Of a DNA stretch of 64,000 nt, positions 9,981 through 19,298 are shown one piece after another (position 1 is the first letter of the stretch; the number at the start of each line of letters is the position of its first letter). The position numbers and the translations under genes are program-made. Source of the stretch: an uncultured Arachnia sp. (lineage in GTDB: Bacteria > Actinomycetota > Actinomycetes > Propionibacteriales > Propionibacteriaceae). The stretch lies in NCBI GenBank assembly GCA_947493705.1, contig CANLSH010000004.1, forward strand, positions 62,001 through 126,000, given 5' to 3'. Under the pieces are notes generated by a model, which worked only from the letters and a program-made list of their open reading frames with translations, did not search any database and had not been told where the DNA came from.

Positions 9981-12151
9981 TGTCGATGGAGACCACTCGG
10001 ACCCCAAAGCTGAAACCCACCATATTGCCCTCGACCGGCAGGGTGATACACCTACGCCGCGGTGGCACCAGCGTTGTGGTGCAGGTCGATGCCCTTGACT
10101 CTCCGGTGATCGATCACTGGGGTGAGGAACTCGATGTCACCCCAGAGCGACTGGCTGCTCTGGCCGCGACTGCGATCCCGCAACAGGTCTCCGGAGGGCT
10201 GGACCGAACCGCCCGGTTGGGAATGCTCACCACCCCTGCCCATGGCTGGTTGGGAACCCCGGGTATCGACGGCCACGGCGCACGGGGGTCGAGCCTGCAC
10301 TTCCACGTCACAGACATCGAAGTGAATAATCACGACGCCACGCTGCTGTTGGCCGACGAGGAAACCGGACTCACCGCAACCCTTGAGCTCCGCGTCGGCG
10401 CATCCGGGCTCTTCCACCAGCGCATCACGGTGCGCAACACCTCGACGGTTGATTTCACACTGACCTCTCTGCACGCTGCGTTTCCCGTTCCGTGGGATGC
10501 CGCCGAACTGGTGGAGACCACGGGCCGGCACCTGCGTGAACGCTCGGCGTTGCGCCACGGCTTCGGCTTCGGGACACATGTGCGGGAGAGCCGTCGGGGA
10601 CGTCCCGGGGCTGATGCGACGCTGCTGCTCGCGGCAGGGCGCCCCGGTTTCGGTTTCGAGCGGGGCCGTGTCCACGGCATCCACGTTGCCTGGAGCGGGA
10701 ACCACCGGGTCCTGGCGGAGCGAGTAACCACCGGGGAGGCCTTCCTGGCAGGAGGCGAACTTTTGTTGCCAGGCGAGGGCATTCTCGCCCCCGGCGACAC
10801 TCTGTCCACCCCATGGGTGATCGGTTCCTGGGGTGATGGTCTCAGCGAACTCTCGCATCGATTCCACGACGAGTGGCGCGCCCGCCCGCAGCACCCCCGA
10901 CGCCCCCGCCCCGTCACCCTCAACACGTGGGAGGCCGTCTACTTCGACCACGACCTCGCCACACTGACCGAATTAGCCGATGTTGCCGCGTCCGTGGGCG
11001 TCGAGCGTTTCGTCCTGGACGACGGCTGGTTCAGTGGTCGCCGCGACGATACCGCTGGTCTTGGGGACTGGTTCGTGGACGAGCAGGTCTGGCCTGAGGG
11101 GCTCCACCCACTTGTTGAGCACGTGCACGCGGCCGGGATGGAGTTCGGACTATGGGTGGAACCAGAGATGGTGAACCCCGACAGCGACCTGGCCCGTGAA
11201 CACCCCCTCTGGATCCTGCAATCCAGGAAGACACTTCCCCCCTCGGTCCGCCACCAGCAGGTGCTCAACCTGGCACATCCCGACGCCTACGCTTTCATTG
11301 CAGGCCGTCTCCACGCCCTCCTCCACGAGTACCCCATCAGTTACCTCAAGTGGGACCACAACCGGGACCTCGTCGACGCCGGATCCGGCCCGGGTGGGCC
11401 CAACATTGTTCACGAGCAAACGCTGGCGCTGTATCGCCTGCTGGACGAGCTTAAAGCGGCCCACCCGGGACTGGAGATGGAGAGCTGCGCCTCCGGTGGG
11501 GCGCGGGTGGACCTCGGCATCCTGGATCGCACCGACCGGATCTGGACCAGTGACTGCCTGGACCCGTTGGAGCGATTGGAGAACCAGAAGTACACCAGCC
11601 TAGTGGTGCCCCCCGAGATGATGGGGATGCACCTCGGCAGCCCCGTCGCGCATTCCACCGGTCGCACCGTCTCGCTGAACCTGAGCGCCGCCGTGGCCCT
11701 GTTCGGGCACTTTGGCATCGAATGGGACCTCACCCAGACCGACGACGCCACCCGGGCCCGCATCGCCGACTGGGTCACCTTCGCCAAGGACATCCGCGAC
11801 CTTGTGTCCACCGGACGCACCGTCTTCACCGACGGTACCGACACCGGACTCGACGTGCGCGGCATGGTCGCGGCCGACCACTCGCGCGGCCTCTTCACCG
11901 TGACGCAGATGACCACCACCATCACCTACCCACCGGCCCGCATCACCCTGCCGGGACTCAACCCGCACACGGACTACCTGGTGCGAATCATTAACCCAGG
12001 CGGGCAGGAACCCCAACCCGGCCAGTCACCCCTCGTCTGGGCCCATCAGGAGATCGTCCTGAGCGGACACATCCTCTCCACCGTCGGGCTGCGCCCACCG
12101 GTGCAGTTCCCCCAGCAGGCCACAATCATCGAGGCCCTGCACACCATCTGA
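9980..12151 (+). CDS. Alpha-galactosidase, GH36
   Basis: A 723-residue cytosolic alpha-galactosidase that hydrolyses terminal alpha-1,6-galactose (melibiose, raffinose family). The N-terminal beta-supersandwich is followed by the catalytic barrel with GH36 signatures NTWEAVYFDHD and RFVLDDGWF, the nucleophile Asp459 in YLKWDHNRD, and the acid/base Asp525 in WTSDCLDPLERLENQ, preceded by SCASGGARVDLGIL. Length matches the bacterial family (about 720). No signal peptide. It leads an operon with a sugar ABC importer lacking its own ATPase gene, and is divergent from a ROK regulator, so the importer probably carries alpha-galactosides. Confidence 0.96.
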   Translation: MSMETTRTPKLKPTILPSTGRVIHLRRGGTSVVVQVDALDSPVIDHWGEELDVTPERLAALAATAIPQQVSGGLDRTARLGMLTTPAHGWLGTPGIDGHGARGSSLHFHVTDIEVNNHDATLLLADEETGLTATLELRVGASGLFHQRITVRNTSTVDFTLTSLHAAFPVPWDAAELVETTGRHLRERSALRHGFGFGTHVRESRRGRPGADATLLLAAGRPGFGFERGRVHGIHVAWSGNHRVLAERVTTGEAFLAGGELLLPGEGILAPGDTLSTPWVIGSWGDGLSELSHRFHDEWRARPQHPRRPRPVTLNTWEAVYFDHDLATLTELADVAASVGVERFVLDDGWFSGRRDDTAGLGDWFVDEQVWPEGLHPLVEHVHAAGMEFGLWVEPEMVNPDSDLAREHPLWILQSRKTLPPSVRHQQVLNLAHPDAYAFIAGRLHALLHEYPISYLKWDHNRDLVDAGSGPGGPNIVHEQTLALYRLLDELKAAHPGLEMESCASGGARVDLGILDRTDRIWTSDCLDPLERLENQKYTSLVVPPEMMGMHLGSPVAHSTGRTVSLNLSAAVALFGHFGIEWDLTQTDDATRARIADWVTFAKDIRDLVSTGRTVFTDGTDTGLDVRGMVAADHSRGLFTVTQMTTTITYPPARITLPGLNPHTDYLVRIINPGGQEPQPGQSPLVWAHQEIVLSGHILSTVGLRPPVQFPQQATIIEALHTI

Positions 12152-12180
12152 TTCACATCCTGAGCGCGAGGAGGCGCAAC

Positions 12181-13467
12181 GTGAAATCAAGACGCAAGAG
12201 AAAGACGCAAACCGTCGGCGTGCTACTGACGGCGGCCCTGGCACTCGGTCTGGCCGGGTGTTCCCCCGACGGCGGTGACGACGTGGTGACGCTGAGCTTC
12301 TTGCAGTTCAAGGGCGAGGCGCTGCAACAATTCGAGTCCATCATCGACGAGTTCGAGGAACAGAACCCCGACATTCGGGTGATTCAGAATCAGGTGGCCG
12401 ACGCCGACACCACAATCCGCACTCTGCTGGTGAAGGACCGTGCCCCCGACGTCATAACGCTGAACGCCAATGGTGGGTTCGGGAAGCTGGCCACAGCCGG
12501 TGTGTTCCACGACTTCACCGGGGACCCCACTTTGGAGTCCATCAACCCCGCGGTCCAGGAGATCCTCGCCGACCTCGGTAACAAGGAGGGCGAGGTGAAC
12601 TCGCTGGGCTACATCAACAACGCCAACGGCATCATCTACAACACCCAGATCTTCGAAGACCAGGGTTTGGAAATCCCCACCACCTGGGAAGAACTGTTTG
12701 CCGTTTGTGAAGAGTTGAAAGCCGCCGGGATCACACCGTTCTACGGCACCCTGGCCGACAGCTGGACCGTGCTGCCGTCCTTCAACGCCATCGGGGCCTA
12801 CGCAGCCCAAGACGGCTTCTTCGAGAAGATGCGGGATTTGGGCAGCGACGTCGGGCCCGACTCTGCCGTCTCGTTCCAGAAGGACTTCGACGAGGTACTG
12901 CGGCGCCAATCCGAGCTGTTTGCCTACGCCCAGGATGGGTACCGAGGCAAAACCTATGATGACGGAAACGCCGCCTTCGCCCGCGGTGAGGTGGCGATGT
13001 ACATGCAGGGTATCTGGGCGCTTGCCCCCATCCAGGCCAACAACCCCGACATCCAAGCCGCCATCTTCCCCTACCCGGCGCTCAGCGACGTACCCGAGGA
13101 CCGTCTACTGGTCACCGGCGTCGACGTGACGGTCACCATCGCCAAAGAGACCCCCCACCTGGAGGAGGCCCTGCGCTTCGTGCACTTCATGTTTGAAAAG
13201 GACGTCATCGCGGACCTGGCGGCGTCCCAGAACATGGTGCCCTCCGTCATTGGGGCAGAGCTGAGCGACAACCCGGCCCTGCAGTCCGTGAAGCCCTACT
13301 TTGACGACGGCCGGATCGCCGGATTCATTGACCATCAGGTACCTGCCAGCATCCCGCTCGACGCAACCGTGCAGCAGGCACTGTTCAGCGGCAACATCGA
13401 CTCCGCCCTCGCCGCGCTCGACAACGAGTGGCGCAAGGTGGCAGCCCGCACGATCCAGGGAGACTGA
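12181..13467 (+). CDS. Sugar ABC transporter substrate-binding lipoprotein (family 1)
   Basis: A 428-residue extracellular solute-binding protein. The start is GTG at 12181, set by GAGGAGG 6-12 bases upstream. A signal peptide with charged KSRRKRK and a lipobox ending LGLAGC anchor it to the membrane. Body motifs fit family 1 oligosaccharide binders (DVITLNANGGFGKLATAGVF, TTWEELFAVCEELKAAG, GEVAMYMQGIWALAPIQ). It lies 29 bp after the GH36 gene and immediately before two permeases, so raffinose/melibiose-type ligands are likely. No ATPase gene follows; a shared MsiK-like ATPase encoded elsewhere is usual in actinobacteria. Confidence 0.94.
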   Translation: MKSRRKRKTQTVGVLLTAALALGLAGCSPDGGDDVVTLSFLQFKGEALQQFESIIDEFEEQNPDIRVIQNQVADADTTIRTLLVKDRAPDVITLNANGGFGKLATAGVFHDFTGDPTLESINPAVQEILADLGNKEGEVNSLGYINNANGIIYNTQIFEDQGLEIPTTWEELFAVCEELKAAGITPFYGTLADSWTVLPSFNAIGAYAAQDGFFEKMRDLGSDVGPDSAVSFQKDFDEVLRRQSELFAYAQDGYRGKTYDDGNAAFARGEVAMYMQGIWALAPIQANNPDIQAAIFPYPALSDVPEDRLLVTGVDVTVTIAKETPHLEEALRFVHFMFEKDVIADLAASQNMVPSVIGAELSDNPALQSVKPYFDDGRIAGFIDHQVPASIPLDATVQQALFSGNIDSALAALDNEWRKVAARTIQGD

Positions 13468-13468
13468 C

Positions 13469-14404
13469 ATGACCGTTACGACGCAGACACCACAGCGCCC
13501 CCCGGTGGCCGTGGCAATGCCACGGAAGAAGTCGCCACGTGGCATCGGCGGAGCACCCATCACCGCCTTTTACTGGATGGTCGTGCCAGCAGTGGCGGCC
13601 TTCGCCTTCTTCCACACCCTGCCCGTGCTGACCGGCATGTTCTTCAGCTTCACCAACTACGCCGGCTACGGGGACTGGCGCTTCGTCGGGTTCTCGAACT
13701 ACATCAACCTGTTCCGCGATGACCGGGCCATTGGCGCCTACCTGTTCTCGTTCGGGTTCGCGATCGTGGCCACCATCCTCACCAACGTCATTGCCCTGCT
13801 GATCGCCATGGGGCTCAACGCCAAGATCGTGGGACGCAACTTCTTTCGTGGCGTTTTCTTCATCCCCTACGTGCTCGCCATCCTCATCGTCGGCTACGTC
13901 TTCCAGTACATGTTCTCCAACTCGCTGCCCAAGATTCTCGTCGGCATTCCGCTGTTTAGGGACAACATCCTCACCAACCCTGACTGGGCGTGGACGGCCA
14001 TCGTGGTGCTGGCGGTGTGGCAGGCCTGTGCCTTCGCGATCATCATCTACCTGGCGGGATTGCAGACCATCCCGCAGGAACTGTACGAGGCGGCCTCCCT
14101 GGACGGCGCCTCGGCGATGAGGCAGTTCCGCTCCATTACCTTCCCCCTCATCGGGGCCTTCTTCACCATCAACATGGTGCTGAGCCTCAAAGGCTTCCTG
14201 CAGGTGTTCGACCACATCGTCGCCCTCACCAACGGCGGACCCGGCACCGCGACCGAATCCGTCACACTCCTAATCTTCAAGGGTGGCTTCGCCGGCGGCG
14301 AATTCGCCTACCAAACCGCGAACGCCGTGATCTTCTTCATCGTCATCACGGTTGTCTCGCTTGTGCAGTTCCGATTCCTCCAGAGCCGAGAGGCGGACTT
14401 CTGA
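13469..14404 (+). CDS. Sugar ABC transporter permease (MalF/UgpA type)
   Basis: A 311-residue inner-membrane permease. The start at 13469 (MTVTTQTPQRPP) directly follows the binding-protein stop and has AGGGAG upstream; the open frame continues further back but only inside the previous gene. About six membrane segments are visible, starting with FYWMVVPAVAAFAFFHTLPV. The EAA loop is EAASLDGASAMRQFRSITFP. Its stop overlaps the ATG of the next permease (TGATGA). Together with the next gene it forms the import channel for the binding protein at 12181. Confidence 0.94.
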   Translation: MTVTTQTPQRPPVAVAMPRKKSPRGIGGAPITAFYWMVVPAVAAFAFFHTLPVLTGMFFSFTNYAGYGDWRFVGFSNYINLFRDDRAIGAYLFSFGFAIVATILTNVIALLIAMGLNAKIVGRNFFRGVFFIPYVLAILIVGYVFQYMFSNSLPKILVGIPLFRDNILTNPDWAWTAIVVLAVWQACAFAIIIYLAGLQTIPQELYEAASLDGASAMRQFRSITFPLIGAFFTINMVLSLKGFLQVFDHIVALTNGGPGTATESVTLLIFKGGFAGGEFAYQTANAVIFFIVITVVSLVQFRFLQSREADF

Positions 14405-15291
14405 TGAGCACCGCAACCGAAACCTCCATCGCCCGTCGACGCCCCCGCAAGGCCAAAGAAGGCGACGACGACACCCGACGCATTAACTGGTGGGTCACCG
14501 CCTTCATCGCGGTGTGCTCACTCACGGTGCTTATACCCCTGTACCTGGCCGTGGTGGTCGCGCTGAAAACACCGGATCAGTTGACCACCGGCACGGGCTT
14601 CGAATGGCCCACCGCAGTGCGATGGGAGAACTTCGCCGACGCCTGGGAGAGAACCAACTTCCCACAGGCCATCACCAACACGGGACTCATCACGGTGTTC
14701 GCCCTCGTGTTCACGCTCCTGACCAACTCGTTGGTGGCCTACGCGCTGGCCAGGAACATGCACCGACGATTCTTCAAGGGCGTCTACTTCTACCTGCTGG
14801 CCGCCCTGTTCATTCCCTTCCCCATCATCATGTTGCCCGTGGCGAAACAGACAGGCATGCTGCACTTGGACAACCAGGTGGGGTTGATCATCCTCTACAC
14901 AGTGTTCGGCCTCAGCCTCAACGTGTTCATCTACACCGCCTACATCCGTTCCATCCCCATTGAACTGGAAGAAGCGGCTCGGATGGACGGTGCCACGACC
15001 TGGGGCGTGTTCTGGAGGGTGATCTTCCCGCTGCTGGCCCCGATGAACGCGACCGTCGGCATCCTCACCTGCGTATGGGCGTGGAACGACTTCATCCTCC
15101 CGCTGGTCATCCTGACCGACCCGGCCGCGCGCACCCTCCCGTTGGCCAACTACGTGTTCCAGGGACAGTTCAACACCGACTACACGGTGGCCTTCGCCTC
15201 CTACCTGATGGCGATGGCCCCCCTGCTGCTGGTGTATGTGTTCTCGCAGCGCTGGGTGATCTCCGGCGTGACGCGAGGCTCCGTGAAATGA
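14404..15291 (+). CDS. Sugar ABC transporter permease (MalG/UgpE type)
   Basis: A 295-residue inner-membrane permease, second of the heterodimer. It begins MSTATETSIARRRPRKAKEG, a charged cytosolic tail, then membrane spans from WWVTAFIAVCSLTVLIPLYL. The EAA motif is EEAARMDGATTWGVFWRVIF, and the C-terminus SQRWVISGVTRGSVK is typical of the MalG type. The start codon overlaps the previous gene's stop. It is the last gene of the alpha-galactoside operon; a hairpin at 15303-15326 follows. Confidence 0.94.
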   Translation: MSTATETSIARRRPRKAKEGDDDTRRINWWVTAFIAVCSLTVLIPLYLAVVVALKTPDQLTTGTGFEWPTAVRWENFADAWERTNFPQAITNTGLITVFALVFTLLTNSLVAYALARNMHRRFFKGVYFYLLAALFIPFPIIMLPVAKQTGMLHLDNQVGLIILYTVFGLSLNVFIYTAYIRSIPIELEEAARMDGATTWGVFWRVIFPLLAPMNATVGILTCVWAWNDFILPLVILTDPAARTLPLANYVFQGQFNTDYTVAFASYLMAMAPLLLVYVFSQRWVISGVTRGSVK

Positions 15292-15302
15292 GGGAATGCG
15301 GG

Positions 15303-15326
15303 GTGGCGCGACGAGCATCGCACCAC
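15303..15326 (+). terminator. Hairpin after the alpha-galactoside operon
   Basis: Arms GTGGCGCGA and TCGCACCAC pair over 9 positions with one mismatch around a 6-nt loop, 12 bp after the permease stop. There is no T-tract, as is common for actinobacterial terminators. Moderate support only. Confidence 0.4.
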
Positions 15327-15372
15327 TCCGCCTTCTGCGGTTACGCTGAAGGCTCGCGATCCGAAGGCAGGC

Positions 15373-16254
15373 ATGGTGATGGAACAGCCACGGGACGGCC
15401 AAGACGTGGATCATTCGACGCTCCCGCCTTCGCTCTCCGCGTGGCTCGGGCACCGTCGCGAAGTCCACGACACCATTACGCCACGAACGATTGCAGCCTT
15501 CGGGGCAATGCTGCCTGGGTTGCTCGGTCCGGGCACCGTGCCACCCGGGTTGCACTGGTGCCTCGCTCCAGACATCGCACCATCAGACGAACTCGGCCGC
15601 GATGGACATCCGCGTCCGGGCATGTTCCAACCAGCAATACCGCTGCCCCGACGCATGTGGGCCGGTGGCGAATTGGCCATCGACGGCGAACTGATACCGA
15701 ACGACAGTGTCACGCGCATCTCCACCGTCGAGGCGATCACCCCCCGATCGGGGCGAAGTGGACCGCTGTGGTTCTTGACGATGCGCCACCACTGGCAGGT
15801 CAAGGGCCGAACCCGAATGGACGAACGCCAGGACCTCGTCTTTCGTGCGGACCCCGCATCCGGGGCACCCACCCCAGCGCCGCCTCGCGCTGAACCTTGG
15901 CCCACTGCACAGCGGTGGCCTCTCACTCCGGACTCGACACTACTTTTCCGGTACTCCGCGTTGTCGTTCAATGGTCACCGCATCCACTACGACCACCCCT
16001 ACGCCACCGAGGTGGAGGGCTACGCCGGGTTGCTGACACACGGCCCCCTCCAAGCGACGTTGATGCTGAACCTCGCGACCGAAGTGGTCGGCCACCTGCC
16101 CACCCGGTTCAGCTACCGCGCCCTCACGCCACTTCTCGTGGGCGAAAAAATCAGTGTGGAGGCGCGCAGGAGCGACGAAGGGCTGGATCTTCGCATTCGC
16201 CGCGAGAGGGACGGGGCTCTCACCATGGCCGCACACAGCTCCCCAGCTGGGTGA
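15373..16254 (+). CDS. FAS1-like dehydratase/MaoC protein, mesaconyl-C4-CoA hydratase-like
   Basis: A 293-residue acyl-CoA hydratase-type protein. The N-terminal half resembles the MaoC N-terminal (FAS1-like) dehydratase domain with HWCLAPDIAPSDELGRDGHP. The C-terminal half holds the hydratase motif FRYSALSFNGHRIHYDHPYA, followed by GYAGLLTHGPLQATLML. The SALSFN..RIHYD..YA pattern matches the itaconyl/mesaconyl-C4-CoA hydratase family, whose members hydrate C5 dicarboxylic acyl-CoAs. No CoA-transferase, citramalyl-CoA lyase or other pathway gene is nearby, so the physiological substrate is open. It is same-strand but separate from the sugar operon (81-bp gap with a hairpin). Confidence 0.75.
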   Translation: MVMEQPRDGQDVDHSTLPPSLSAWLGHRREVHDTITPRTIAAFGAMLPGLLGPGTVPPGLHWCLAPDIAPSDELGRDGHPRPGMFQPAIPLPRRMWAGGELAIDGELIPNDSVTRISTVEAITPRSGRSGPLWFLTMRHHWQVKGRTRMDERQDLVFRADPASGAPTPAPPRAEPWPTAQRWPLTPDSTLLFRYSALSFNGHRIHYDHPYATEVEGYAGLLTHGPLQATLMLNLATEVVGHLPTRFSYRALTPLLVGEKISVEARRSDEGLDLRIRRERDGALTMAAHSSPAG

Positions 16255-16386
16255 CTGGCAACCGTGCCGCTGGGTCCATGGATCCATAGGAACCGCCCTG
16301 GCTCCTCACAGCCGCTCCACAAGTACGACTGACTTGATGTGTGTCACACGGATGCGAAGAACGCATCCCGGCATGAGAGCCCTCCC

Positions 16387-16971
16387 ATGATCGACGCACT
16401 CCCCTACCTCGCCAACATCCTTGCCATCTGCATCCTGGTGTTCGGCATCTATCTCCCCCGTCACCATCGGCGTGACCTCGCCGTCGCCTATCTCGGGGTC
16501 AACATCGGGGTGATGGCCGTCTCCATGGCTTTGCTCGATACCGCTGTAGCCGCTGGGCTGGGGTTGGGGCTGTTTGGTGTGTTGTCGATCATCCGGCTCC
16601 GCTCTGACGAGTTGGCCCAACACGAGGTCGCCTACTACTTCAGCGCGCTCGCTCTCGGTCTGCTCGGTGGACTCAGCGTCGGTGGCTGGACGTCGTTGGC
16701 GCTCATGGCGCTGGTGGTGGTGGTGCTGGCTGTAGCCGACCACCCCCGCTTCCTGAGCGGGATGCGGCGCCAAGTGGTGGTGCTGGACCGGGCCGTCACC
16801 GAGGATTCGTCGCTGACGTCGGCGCTAGAACAACGTCTGGGCGGCACCGTGCTGGGTTTCACTGTCCAGCGCGTCGACTTCGTCACCGACACCACCCTGG
16901 TCGAGGTGCGGTGGCGAACGCGCGCATCCTCTGGTGTGTCGAGTCCGCTGGAAACGGCGGACGCGCTATGA
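16387..16971 (+). CDS. DUF4956 family membrane protein
   Basis: A 194-residue polytopic membrane protein of unknown function. Three to four hydrophobic helices (LANILAICILVFGIYL, YLGVNIGVMAVSMALL, GLGLGLFGVLSIIRL, SLALMALVVVVLAVAD) are followed by a soluble C-terminal domain. The segment LFGVLSIIRLRSDELAQHEV, then YYFSALALGL, is the DUF4956 hallmark. I start at the ATG at 16387 rather than the upstream ATG at 16339, whose added residues look non-coding. Its stop overlaps the ATG of the VTC gene, and the two families are recurrent partners. Upstream is a GTGTGTCACAC palindrome (16339-16349) of unknown role. Confidence 0.85.
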   Translation: MIDALPYLANILAICILVFGIYLPRHHRRDLAVAYLGVNIGVMAVSMALLDTAVAAGLGLGLFGVLSIIRLRSDELAQHEVAYYFSALALGLLGGLSVGGWTSLALMALVVVVLAVADHPRFLSGMRRQVVVLDRAVTEDSSLTSALEQRLGGTVLGFTVQRVDFVTDTTLVEVRWRTRASSGVSSPLETADAL

Positions 16972-17720
16972 CCGCGACGATGGAACGCTCTTTCACCCCC
17001 ATCCAGCTCGCTGAACTCAACGAGACCGCATCGTTGATGTGCCGGGTGGACCGCAAGTACGCCCTGGGCTCCACCCACGCTCAAGCGGTGGTGGATGCTC
17101 TGCCCGACCACATGAGGATCCTGACCATCGACGCTCAGCAGGACTTCCGATACCTGAGCACCTACTTCGACACCCCCGCTTGGGACGCGTACCTGCAGGC
17201 GGCGCAAGGCCGTCCCCACCGGTTCAAGGTCAGGGTCCGACACTACGACGCCACCAGCGAGGCCTTTTTGGAGGTCAAGACCAACGAGGGCGGGCAGACG
17301 GTCAAGCGTCGCGTCCCGCACGACCCGCGCAGCCTGCTCTCGATGCATCCCAATCAGCACCGGTTCGTCCATGACTGCCTGGCACGAGGCAGGGTGTCAG
17401 GCATCAGTCCAGCATGGCTCCTACCTGTACTTCAGACTTCCTACCGCCGCTGCACACTGCTGAGCCCCGACGCCACAGCCCGGGTCACCATGGACAGCAA
17501 CCTGCAGTGGTACGCCATGGACGCCGGCCGGGTCAATGCCGAAGGTCTCGTCATCATCGAGACCAAGTCCGCGGGCCCCGCCCATGAGATCGACAGACTC
17601 TTGTGGTCGATGGGGCACCGTCCCACCCGCATCTCCAAGTACGCCACCGGACTGGCCGCGCTGTGCCCCGACCTGCCCGCCAACCGATGGCACCGCACCC
17701 TCCACACCCATTTCGCCTGA
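16968..17720 (+). CDS. VTC-domain protein (polyphosphate polymerase-like)
   Basis: A 250-residue protein with the VTC triphosphate-tunnel fold. Visible motifs are ASLMCRVDRKYAL (basic RKY), FRYLSTYFDTPAWDAYLQAA, GRPHRFKVRVRHYDATSEAF, LEVKTNEGGQTVKRR and IIETKSAGPAHEIDRLLWSM, matching the charged strands that line the tunnel. In yeast VTC4 this domain makes polyphosphate; bacterial stand-alone versions beside DUF4956 are uncharacterised. The start at 16968 overlaps the DUF4956 stop (ATGA); an ATG four codons later is the alternative. A near-identical inverted copy of 157 bp from its middle lies at 21532-21687. Confidence 0.88.
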   Translation: MTATMERSFTPIQLAELNETASLMCRVDRKYALGSTHAQAVVDALPDHMRILTIDAQQDFRYLSTYFDTPAWDAYLQAAQGRPHRFKVRVRHYDATSEAFLEVKTNEGGQTVKRRVPHDPRSLLSMHPNQHRFVHDCLARGRVSGISPAWLLPVLQTSYRRCTLLSPDATARVTMDSNLQWYAMDAGRVNAEGLVIIETKSAGPAHEIDRLLWSMGHRPTRISKYATGLAALCPDLPANRWHRTLHTHFA

Positions 17721-17750
17721 ACATCTCTGAACCCTTCAAAGGACACCCGC

Positions 17751-19298
17751 ATGAGAACCCGCATCTCCACCTCCGTCGCAGCCCTGGCCGCCACCGCCAC
17801 CCTCGGTGCCTGCTCGCTGACCACCGCCGACACCGGCACGCCCACTACCTCCGACGTCGCACCCAGCAGCGGCTCGTCCGTCTCCTCAGCGACCACGGAC
17901 TCCTCCGCGACCACCACAGCCGACACGTCGGTGTTGGCCAGCGTGTTGGCGGCCAACCAGGCTTCGCACGCCGATGACAATGACACCGTCGTGGACGAAG
18001 CGGGCGTCGTGAACATCGCCTTGTCCAGCACATCGGCCACCTCCGACGGCGACGGTGTCACGATCGACGGCTCCACCATCACCATCGGCCAACCCGGTGC
18101 TTATCGCCTCACCGGCACCCTGAGCGACGGCCAGATCGTCGTGGACTCCGCGGCCGAGGGCAAGGTCCAACTCGTTCTCAACGGCGTTGACCTCACCAGC
18201 TCCACGGGGTCCCCGTTGGTGATTCGGGCTGCAGATAAGGCCATCATCGTACTGGCGGATGGCACGGACAACACGGTCACCGACGCCGCCTCCTACGCCG
18301 ACATCTCTGACGACGCGCCAAGCGCGGCCATCGATTCCACCACCGACCTCACCATCGCTGGAGGTGGCGGCCTCACTGTTCACGGCCTCTACAACGACGC
18401 CATCAACTCTTCCGACGGCTTCGTAATCGCATCCGGCACCCTGACCATGGACGCCGTCGATGACGGCATCCGCGGCAAGGACTACATCATCATCACCGGC
18501 GGCACACTCGACATCACGGCCGGTGGAGACGCCTTGAAGTCCGACAACAACACCGACACAAACCGCGGATACGTCGCCATCCACGACGGGACCCTCACCA
18601 TCAGCGCCGGGGACGATGCCATCAAGGGTTACTCCGATGTGGCCATCGACGGTGGCACCATCACCATCACCGACTCGGTCGAAGGCATCGAGGCCTCCAG
18701 CATTGCCATAGCGGGCGGCACCATTGAGCTCATCTCCTCCGACGATGGGATCAACGTCTCCGGCGACAACCCTCAATTCGTTAACATCGCTGGCGGCACC
18801 ATCACCATCGACGCCGAAGGCGACGGCTTCGACTCCAACGGCGCCGCCGCCATGACCGGCGGCACCCTGACCGTCTACGGCCCCACCAACAACGGCAACG
18901 GGGCCATCGATGCTGACGGCGGCTTTGACGTCTCCGGCGGTACCCTGTGGGCCGTTGGCGCCGCCGGGATGGCGCAAACACCCTCGGAGGGCTCCACCCA
19001 GGCCTTCGTGTCGGCCACCCTCCAAAGCGCCACCAGCGGCGACATCACCATCCTGGACGCTGACGGCAACGAATTGGGCGCTCTCACCAGCGACAAGCAG
19101 TTCGGCTCCATCGTGTACTCCTCCCCCGCGGTGGCCGCCGACGGCACCTACGGCCTCGTGGTCAACGGCACCACCACCGCCACGGTGTCCGCGAACCAGT
19201 ACGCCACCGGCATGGGCGGCGGCCCCGGAGACAGAAGCGGAAGGGGTTGGCAACCCGGGCAGCCCCCCACCGGCGGTCCCGGCGACGACGACGCCTGA
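17751..19298 (+). CDS. Secreted carbohydrate-binding beta-helix lipoprotein (Cthe_2159-like)
   Basis: A 515-residue exported protein. The signal peptide ends in a lipobox (TLGAC), then a Ser/Thr-rich linker. Residues about 100-450 are a right-handed beta-helix of repeats such as GGTLDITAGGDALKSDN, GTLTISAGDDAIKGYS and GGTITITDSVEGIEAS, the pattern of the polysaccharide-binding Cthe_2159 family. It follows the VTC gene by 30 bp in one operon. Reading ends at TGA 19296-19298 just after a Gly/Pro-rich tail (GGPGDDDA), but the same frame stays open for another 160 codons (see 19299-19778), so this gene may be truncated. Short copies of its repeats occur at 21686-21771. Confidence 0.88.
   Translation: MRTRISTSVAALAATATLGACSLTTADTGTPTTSDVAPSSGSSVSSATTDSSATTTADTSVLASVLAANQASHADDNDTVVDEAGVVNIALSSTSATSDGDGVTIDGSTITIGQPGAYRLTGTLSDGQIVVDSAAEGKVQLVLNGVDLTSSTGSPLVIRAADKAIIVLADGTDNTVTDAASYADISDDAPSAAIDSTTDLTIAGGGGLTVHGLYNDAINSSDGFVIASGTLTMDAVDDGIRGKDYIIITGGTLDITAGGDALKSDNNTDTNRGYVAIHDGTLTISAGDDAIKGYSDVAIDGGTITITDSVEGIEASSIAIAGGTIELISSDDGINVSGDNPQFVNIAGGTITIDAEGDGFDSNGAAAMTGGTLTVYGPTNNGNGAIDADGGFDVSGGTLWAVGAAGMAQTPSEGSTQAFVSATLQSATSGDITILDADGNELGALTSDKQFGSIVYSSPAVAADGTYGLVVNGTTTATVSANQYATGMGGGPGDRSGRGWQPGQPPTGGPGDDDA

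Noticed and set aside
17751..19298. Beta-helix gene as a phage tail spike or adhesin
   Set aside because: The lipobox, the operon with DUF4956 and VTC genes and the GGT-rich Cthe_2159-like repeat pattern fit a carbohydrate-binding lipoprotein better.
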